Positions 58,983 to 64,000 of a stretch of DNA of 64,000 nucleotides are shown here, piece by piece. The stretch is from Tabrizicola fusiformis. Its GTDB lineage: Bacteria > Pseudomonadota > Alphaproteobacteria > Rhodobacterales > Rhodobacteraceae. A program made the position numbers and the translations under genes. The stretch lies in contig NZ_JABUHN010000005.1 of NCBI RefSeq assembly GCF_013328815.1, forward strand, positions 186,001-250,000, in the 5' to 3' direction. The notes below the pieces were generated by a model. That model searched no databases and had not been told where the DNA came from. It was given only the letters and a program-made list of their open reading frames with translations. Within the stretch, counting starts at the first letter, position 1; each line of letters begins with the position of its first letter.

Positions 58983-60665
58983 TCAGTTGCGGTCGCCCTT
59001 CAGAGCGGCGCCGAGGATATCGCCCAGCGAGGCGCCCGAATCGGACGAACCATACTGTTCCACGGCTTCTTTCTCTTCGGCGATCTCGCGGGCCTTGATC
59101 GACAGACCCAGACGGCGGGTCTTGGGGTCGATGTTGGTCACGCGGACGTCCAGCTTGTCACCAACCTGGAAGCGCTCGGGGCGCTGGTCGGCACGGTCGC
59201 GCGACAGGTCCGAGCGGCGGATGAACGACTTGGCGCCGTTGTATTCCACTTCGATCCCGCCTTCCTCGATCGCGGTCACGGCAACCGTGACGATCGAGCC
59301 GCGCTTCACGCCGTCCACCGCATCGGTGAAGGTGTCGTCGCCCAGAGCCTTGATCGAGAGCGAAATCCGCTCTTTCTCGATATCCACTTCGGTGACGGCG
59401 GCCTTGACCGTGTCGCCCTTGCGGTAGTTCTGGATGGCGTCTTCGCCGCGCTGGTCCCAGGACAGGTCCGAAAGGTGAACCATGCCGTCGATGTCGTTGT
59501 CGAGGCCGACGAACAGACCGAATTCGGTGATGTTCTTGACTTCGCCTTCGATGGCCGAGCCCACGGGATGGGTTTCAGCAAAGACTTCCCACGGGTTGCG
59601 TTGGGTCTGCTTGAGGCCCAGCGACACGCGGCGCTTGGCGCTGTCGATTTCCAGCACCATCACGTCAACCTCTTGCGAAGTGGACACGATCTTGCCGGGG
59701 TGAACGTTCTTCTTGGTCCAGCTCATTTCCGAGACGTGGACCAGACCTTCGACACCGGCTTCCAGCTCCACGAAGGCGCCGTAATCGGTGATGTTGGTCA
59801 CGCGGCCTTTGTGGACGGTGCCGATGGCATAGGCACGCTCGACGGCATCCCACGGGTCCGACTGCAACTGCTTCATGCCGAGGCTGATGCGGTGGGTTTC
59901 CTTGTTGATCTTGATGACCTGAACCTTGACGGTCTCGCCGATCGACAGGATTTCCGACGGGTGGTTGACGCGGCGCCAGGCCATGTCGGTGACGTGCAGC
60001 AGGCCGTCCACGCCGCCCAGATCAACAAACGCACCGTATTCGGTGATGTTCTTGACCACGCCGTCCACAACTTGACCTTCGGTCAGGTTGCCGATGACTT
60101 CGGCGCGCTGTTCGGCACGCGATTCTTCCAGAATGGCGCGGCGCGACACGACGATATTGCCGCGGCGACGGTCCATCTTCAGGATCTGGAAGGGCTGCTT
60201 CATGCCCATCAGGGGGCCGGCGTCGCGCACGGGGCGCACGTCAACCTGCGAACCCGGAAGGAACGCAACAGCGCCGCCCAGATCGACGGTGAAGCCACCC
60301 TTGACGCGGCCGAAGATCGCGCCATCGACGCGGGTTTCGGCGGCATAGGCTTTTTCCAGACGGTCCCAGGCTTCTTCGCGGCGGGCTTTCTCGCGCGAAA
60401 TGACAGCTTCGCCACGGGCGTTTTCAACGCGGTCAAGGTAAACCTCGACTTCATCGCCAACCTTGATCGTGGGGGTCTCGCCCGGATTGGCGAATTCTTT
60501 CAGATCGACACGGCCTTCCATCTTGTAGCCGACGTCGATGATGGCCTGGCCGGATTCGATCGAGATAACCCGACCTTTGACGACGGTGCCTTCTTCGGGG
60601 GTGTCGATTTCGAAGCTTTCCTTCAGCAGGGCTTCAAAGTCTTCCATGGTAGCTTTGGCGCACAT
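58983..60665 (-). CDS. rpsA: 30S ribosomal protein S1
   Basis: A 560-residue RNA-binding protein that helps mRNA dock on the 30S subunit. Six S1 repeats can be recognised (for example ISIESGQAIIDVGYKMEGRVDL, FGRVKGGFTVDLGGAVAFLP, VKNITEYGAFVDLGGVDGLLHV, VTNITDYGAFVELEAGVEGLVHV, VKNITEFGLFVGLDNDIDGMVHL). The C-terminus ends SSDSGASLGDILGAALKGD. ATG 60665 gives the usual CAKATMEDFEALLKESFE start; an ATG seven codons upstream exists. A cytidylate kinase gene lies upstream, as in many bacteria. Confidence 0.95.
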   Translation of the reverse strand: MCAKATMEDFEALLKESFEIDTPEEGTVVKGRVISIESGQAIIDVGYKMEGRVDLKEFANPGETPTIKVGDEVEVYLDRVENARGEAVISREKARREEAWDRLEKAYAAETRVDGAIFGRVKGGFTVDLGGAVAFLPGSQVDVRPVRDAGPLMGMKQPFQILKMDRRRGNIVVSRRAILEESRAEQRAEVIGNLTEGQVVDGVVKNITEYGAFVDLGGVDGLLHVTDMAWRRVNHPSEILSIGETVKVQVIKINKETHRISLGMKQLQSDPWDAVERAYAIGTVHKGRVTNITDYGAFVELEAGVEGLVHVSEMSWTKKNVHPGKIVSTSQEVDVMVLEIDSAKRRVSLGLKQTQRNPWEVFAETHPVGSAIEGEVKNITEFGLFVGLDNDIDGMVHLSDLSWDQRGEDAIQNYRKGDTVKAAVTEVDIEKERISLSIKALGDDTFTDAVDGVKRGSIVTVAVTAIEEGGIEVEYNGAKSFIRRSDLSRDRADQRPERFQVGDKLDVRVTNIDPKTRRLGLSIKAREIAEEKEAVEQYGSSDSGASLGDILGAALKGDRN

Positions 60666-60740
60666 GTGCAGTTCAGTCCTTTTCATGGGTTTTCGGGCCT
60701 TGCGGTTGGCTCCGCCGGTCTTTGATGGTCCTAAATACGA

Positions 60741-60767
60741 AAGTGACCTGCCCGAAGTGCGGGCAGG
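60741..60767 (-). terminator. Terminator of the cmk fusion gene
   Basis: On the minus strand CCTGCCCG and CGGGCAGG form a stem with loop CACTT and are followed by TCACTTTCG. It lies 63 bases after the stop of the fusion gene. Confidence 0.7.
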
Positions 60768-60830
60768 GCGGTTCCGTGCAGGATGGGCGGCCTATAGCGG
60801 GCGCGGCGCGATTAGGCAAGCAAAAGGCAG

Positions 60831-62393
60831 CTACAGGCCCAGCCGTTGCGGCGGAAAGCCGAACCGCGACAGATGATCGAGCAGTCGGGCCTCAAACCCC
60901 GGGCTTTCGATGTCGAGCGTGTGCCGTGTGAAATACCACCGCAGGCCCGCGTCCATGTCTTGTGGCCGGGTCAGGGCACGACTCAGGGCGGCGGGGAAAT
61001 CTTCCGGGCGAGTCACGGTTTCAACCAGATCGGCATGGTCGGACTGGCCGAACAGGATCGCGGGCTTGCCATGCAGCATCCCCTCCAGCGCCGCCGCGGA
61101 ATTGATCGAGACGGTGGCGGCGCAGGCCGCCAGAAGATCATGCACATTGGCATCTGTCTGGATCAGCGGAAGCCCCGCAAGAATCAGCTCGCGGATCAGC
61201 GCCGCCCCCATATCGGCCTTCAGCGGATGCGGCTTGACCAGCACCGGACGGCCTTCGGCGCCGTCGGCGACGGCGCGCAGCATCGCCTCGTTGCTCATAT
61301 AGGCATGGCCGCGTCGATGCGGGGCAGGGCCTTGCAGAAAGATGGCAAGGGCGCCCGGGGGCAGCGTTTCGACCCGTTTCTTCTGGTGATAGCGCGAGTG
61401 GCGCGGGGTGACGAACCGCGCGCGCAGATCATCGGCAAAGGCGCGGGCCGCCGCCGCCGGCACCTTGGCCGGATCGAAACGGTCGCCCCGGGCCGAACTT
61501 TCGGCCAGCACGCCCTGCGGGTCGAGGTGCCAGAAGCCGGGCAGATAGGCCAGCGCCGCGTTCAGCCAGCCCGGCCCCTGCACTCGCCCGCCTTCGGTCA
61601 GATGCAGATTACCGTCACCCGGCTTTGTGCCCTGCCCATGGTTGCCCTGTCCGGTGTCCCCCTTGCCGCGCGCCACGATGCGCGGCACCCGGCCATGGCT
61701 GGCCAGAACCTGCGCAATGCGGGGATAAAGCGCCAGATGGGCCGGTTTCTGCCAGTCATCGACATAGCGTTCCGGCAGATGGAAAATCACCTCTGCCGGG
61801 CCGAAGCGGCGGGCCAGGGCCGTGCCGATCAGTGCGGTTGCCTCGGCAATCGCCTGTTCGACGCTGAGGCTCGACGTGTCGAGGATCGTGGCATCCCCGG
61901 CCGGGCGCAGGGGGGCATCGGCGCGGCCCATGTCGCGGGCATCACGCTCTTGCACCTCGGCCAGCACCTGCGCCGGATCGCCGCCCACCTCAAGCCAGCG
62001 GCGATGGGCGCGGACCTCGGCGCTGGCGGTGACGTAAAGCTTCACCTCGGCCTCGGGGCAGATCACCGTGCCGATGTCGCGCCCGTCCAGCACGGCGCCA
62101 CCTTCGGCCCGCGCAAAACGGCGCTGAAACTCCAAGAGCGCTGCGCGCACCTCGGGGATCACGGCAACGCGGCTGGCAGCCTGACCGGCGGCGAGCGTGC
62201 GCAGGTCGTCGCGGGCAAGGTCGGCCTCGGTCAGCCCCCGTGCCGCCGCAACCGGATCGCCGCCCTTGGCGCCGACCGCCCGGTAAAGCAGCCCGGTATC
62301 CAGATGGCGAAAGCCGAAACGCGCCGCGATGGCCCGGCTGATCGTGCCCTTGCCCGCCGCCGCAGGCCCGTCGATTGCCACCGTGAAGATCAT
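60831..62393 (-). CDS. cmk: Cytidylate kinase fused to a capsule-synthesis-like domain
   Basis: A single 520-residue frame. Residues 1-195 are a complete (d)CMP kinase: P-loop [51 protein letters not shown] and [25 protein letters not shown]. Without a stop it continues through a Gly-rich stretch (about 243-262) into a domain resembling capsule proteins KpsS/Kps[47 protein letters not shown]. KpsS/KpsC transfer Kdo from CMP-Kdo and release CMP, a substrate of the kinase half. No aroA precedes it. An internal GTG at 61790 could start a separate product, but the kinase would then lack a stop. The fusion is unusual; a lost stop codon is possible. Confidence 0.86.
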   Translation of the reverse strand: MIFTVAIDGPAAAGKGTISRAIAARFGFRHLDTGLLYRAVGAKGGDPVAAARGLTEADLARDDLRTLAAGQAASRVAVIPEVRAALLEFQRRFARAEGGAVLDGRDIGTVICPEAEVKLYVTASAEVRAHRRWLEVGGDPAQVLAEVQERDARDMGRADAPLRPAGDATILDTSSLSVEQAIAEATALIGTALARRFGPAEVIFHLPERYVDDWQKPAHLALYPRIAQVLASHGRVPRIVARGKGDTGQGNHGQGTKPGDGNLHLTEGGRVQGPGWLNAALAYLPGFWHLDPQGVLAESSARGDRFDPAKVPAAAARAFADDLRARFVTPRHSRYHQKKRVETLPPGALAIFLQGPAPHRRGHAYMSNEAMLRAVADGAEGRPVLVKPHPLKADMGAALIRELILAGLPLIQTDANVHDLLAACAATVSINSAAALEGMLHGKPAILFGQSDHADLVETVTRPEDFPAALSRALTRPQDMDAGLRWYFTRHTLDIESPGFEARLLDHLSRFGFPPQRLGL

Positions 62394-62518
62394 CTGGCCC
62401 GCCTTGGTCCGCCTTTGGATGCCGCTGGTTTAGCGCGGGGGGAGGGGCAAGGAAACCCTGCGGTTGACCCCGCGGGCGCGGCTTGGCAGGCTTGTGGGGT
62501 GCTGCGCGTGGTGCCCCT

Positions 62519-64000
62519 TTGAAGATTGCCCTTCTGAACCCGCCCCACCGTGCCATCGGGTCGCGCGTGCCGGGGGAGTTGCTGCCGCCCTTCGGCCTTC
62601 TGGCCATTGGCGGGCCGCTGATCGACGCGGGCCACGCGGTGCGGCTGGTGAATGCCGACATCGCGCCGATGACGCCGGCGCAGATCGTCGCGGCCCTGCT
62701 GGCGGACCCGCCCGATGCGGTGCTGATCGGGCATTCCGGCTCAACCTCGGCCCATCCGGTGGTGGCGCGGCTGGTGCCGGCGATCCGCGCCGCGCTGCCC
62801 GGGGTGCGGATCGTCTATGGCGGGGTCTTTCCCAGCTATCACTGGGAAACCGTGCTGCGCGACTGCCCCGAGATCGACGTGATCGTGCGGGGCGAGGGCG
62901 AGGAAACCGCGCCGCGCCTGATGGTCGCGCTTGCGACCGGGGCGGCGCTGGATACGGTGCCGGGCATCGCCTTTCGCCGGGATGGCCAGCCCCATGCCAC
63001 CGCGCCCGCGCCGATGCTGCGCGACTTCGCGGTGGCGCGGATCGGGTGGGAGCTGATCAACTTCGCCGATCACAGCTACTGGGGCGGGCGGCGGGCGGTG
63101 ATCCACCAGTTCTCGCGCGGCTGCCCGCATCCCTGCACCTATTGCGGCCAGCGCGGCTTCTGGACCCGCTGGCGCCACCGCGACCCGGTGGCGTTTGCCC
63201 GCGAAATCGCCTGGCTGGTGCGGGAAAAGGGGGTGGAACTGATCAATCTGGCCGATGAAAACCCCACGTCGTCCCGCAAGGCGTGGGAGGCGTTTCTGCG
63301 CGCGCTGATCGCCGAGGATGTGAAGGTGACGATCATCGGATCAACCCGCGCCGATGATATCGTGCGCGATGCCGATATTCTGCATCTTTACAAACAGGCG
63401 GGTTGTCTGCGCTTTCTTCTGGGGCTTGAGGGCACCGATGAGGCCACGCTGACCGCCGTGCGCAAGGGCGGCTCGCGCCCCAAGGACCGCGAGGCGATCC
63501 GGCTGTTGCGGGCGCATGGCATGATCGGGCTTTGCACCTTTGCCGTGGGCTTTGCCGAGGAAACCGATGCCGATTACTGGCGGCTCTTGCGCCAGCTTCT
63601 GGCCTATGACCCCGATCAGGTGATGTCGGTCTATGCCACGCCGCACCGCTGGACGCCGTTCTTTGGTCAGTCGGCGGGGCGGAGGGTGGTGCAGCAGGAT
63701 CTGGAGCTTTGGGATTACAAGCATCAGGTGCTTGAGGTGCCGGGCGTTCCGGCCTGGCGGGTGTTCCTGTGGGTCAAGCTGATCGAAGCCTGCCTGCAAC
63801 TGCGCCCGCGCGCGCTGTGGCGCGCCTTTGCGCAGCCGGATGCCGAGCTGCGTCATGCGCAGCGCTGGTATACACGGATGGGGCGCGGCGTCTGGCTGCG
63901 CGAGATCGCCGATGCCTTCCGCTTTCGCCCGGTTCCGGGGCCGACGGTGGCCGAGTTCTGGGGCGGCGCGGATCAAATGGACGAGGCGGCGCTTGCCGTT
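62519..64000 (+). CDS. bchE: BchE-family B12-binding radical SAM protein (possible anaerobic Mg-protoporphyrin ester cyclase), 3' end cut
   Basis: An open frame of 494 codons to the window edge. An N-terminal cobalamin-binding-like Rossmann domain (PPFGLLAIGGPLIDAGH, LIGHSGSTSAHP, IVYGGVFPSYHWE, VIVRGEGEE) is followed by the radical SAM cluster site CPHPCTYC at about 205-212 with GQRGFWTRWRHRDP, and LADENPTSSRKAW. This is the BchE layout: the anaerobic cyclase makes ring E of bacteriochlorophyll. The N-terminus differs from the best-known BchE, so it may be a paralogue. Start is uncertain: TTG at 62519 begins KIALLNPPH; no good ribosome-binding site is seen. Confidence is for the family; the symbol is tentative. 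Confidence 0.62.
   Translation, partial: MKIALLNPPHRAIGSRVPGELLPPFGLLAIGGPLIDAGHAVRLVNADIAPMTPAQIVAALLADPPDAVLIGHSGSTSAHPVVARLVPAIRAALPGVRIVYGGVFPSYHWETVLRDCPEIDVIVRGEGEETAPRLMVALATGAALDTVPGIAFRRDGQPHATAPAPMLRDFAVARIGWELINFADHSYWGGRRAVIHQFSRGCPHPCTYCGQRGFWTRWRHRDPVAFAREIAWLVREKGVELINLADENPTSSRKAWEAFLRALIAEDVKVTIIGSTRADDIVRDADILHLYKQAGCLRFLLGLEGTDEATLTAVRKGGSRPKDREAIRLLRAHGMIGLCTFAVGFAEETDADYWRLLRQLLAYDPDQVMSVYATPHRWTPFFGQSAGRRVVQQDLELWDYKHQVLEVPGVPAWRVFLWVKLIEACLQLRPRALWRAFAQPDAELRHAQRWYTRMGRGVWLREIADAFRFRPVPGPTVAEFWGGADQMDEAALAV

Noticed and set aside
60722-60931. Plus-strand reading frame with CPKCG and CRAC, looking like a zinc ribbon
   Set aside because: The CPKCG codons are the hairpin of the cmk terminator on the other strand, and the frame runs into the fusion gene. 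There is no ribosome-binding site.
61788-61790. Internal GTG as the start of a separate capsule gene
   Set aside because: The kinase frame continues through it without a stop, and the upstream ribosome-binding site is weak. Kept only as an alternative to the fusion.
1-64000. CRISPR arrays, prophage or insertion sequence
   Set aside because: I found no regularly spaced repeats, integrase, transposase or phage structural genes. The repeated elements are single intergenic palindromes.

Overview
The window is GC-rich, densely coded DNA from an alphaproteobacterium of the Rhodobacteraceae type. The evidence is the gene content: a complete set of ethylmalonyl-CoA/propionyl-CoA assimilation genes, a PccR (ScfR-family) regulator with TTTGCAAA sites, a short three-domain-type ProS, an HdaA-like protein next to ppk, a rpsA-ihfB-lapA-trpF block and a BchE-family radical SAM gene at the right edge. 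I recognise no tRNA, rRNA, CRISPR array, prophage or insertion sequence.

Left part (1-9.5 kb): the 5' end of an ABC ATPase, dprA, gabT, a GNAT acetyltransferase, an amidase followed by an ATP-grasp enzyme, topA and a secreted protein of unknown function. Choline module (9.5-16.3 kb): choVWX (high-affinity choline uptake) faces betI-betB-betA (oxidation of choline to glycine betaine), with a likely BetI operator between them. Region 16.3-20.4 kb: an NAD(P)H oxidoreductase, a YdcH-like protein, pccR, a Bcr/CflA-type exporter and a DMT-like small membrane protein.

Propionate/acetate assimilation: pccB and pccA (20.5-26.3 kb) and methylmalonyl-CoA mutase (27.4-29.6 kb) carry propionyl-CoA to succinyl-CoA. 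Small lipoproteins and unknown genes lie between them. About 20 kb further on, ethylmalonyl-CoA mutase (49.4-51.4 kb) and crotonyl-CoA carboxylase/reductase (53.0-54.3 kb) supply the diagnostic steps of the ethylmalonyl-CoA pathway. PccR-type sites lie in front of pccR and pccB, and a looser related site lies in front of ccr.

Region 29.6-38.5 kb is a long minus-strand series with many stop/start overlaps: perM-type permease, hda, ppk, ppx, VOC protein, acetyltransferase, TerB/DnaJ protein and endonuclease-type hydrolase. It ties replication control to polyphosphate metabolism at the level of gene arrangement. Region 38.5-49.3 kb has a secreted retropepsin-like protein, proS, a quinone oxidoreductase, two membrane proteins flanking a 12-G tract, the lol lipoprotein-release transporter, a lipoprotein cytochrome c, parE and a cysteine-rich DUF6455-like protein.

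Right part (54.4-64 kb): a RecD-like helicase, an ArsR-SRPBCC pair, a stand-alone AsnC/Lrp sensor domain, then trpF, lapA, ihfB, rpsA and cmk on the minus strand. The cmk reading frame is the most unusual feature. A complete cytidylate kinase continues without a stop into about 320 residues resembling KpsS/KpsC-type capsule (Kdo-transfer) proteins. The window ends inside a BchE-family gene, which suggests phototrophic ancestry.
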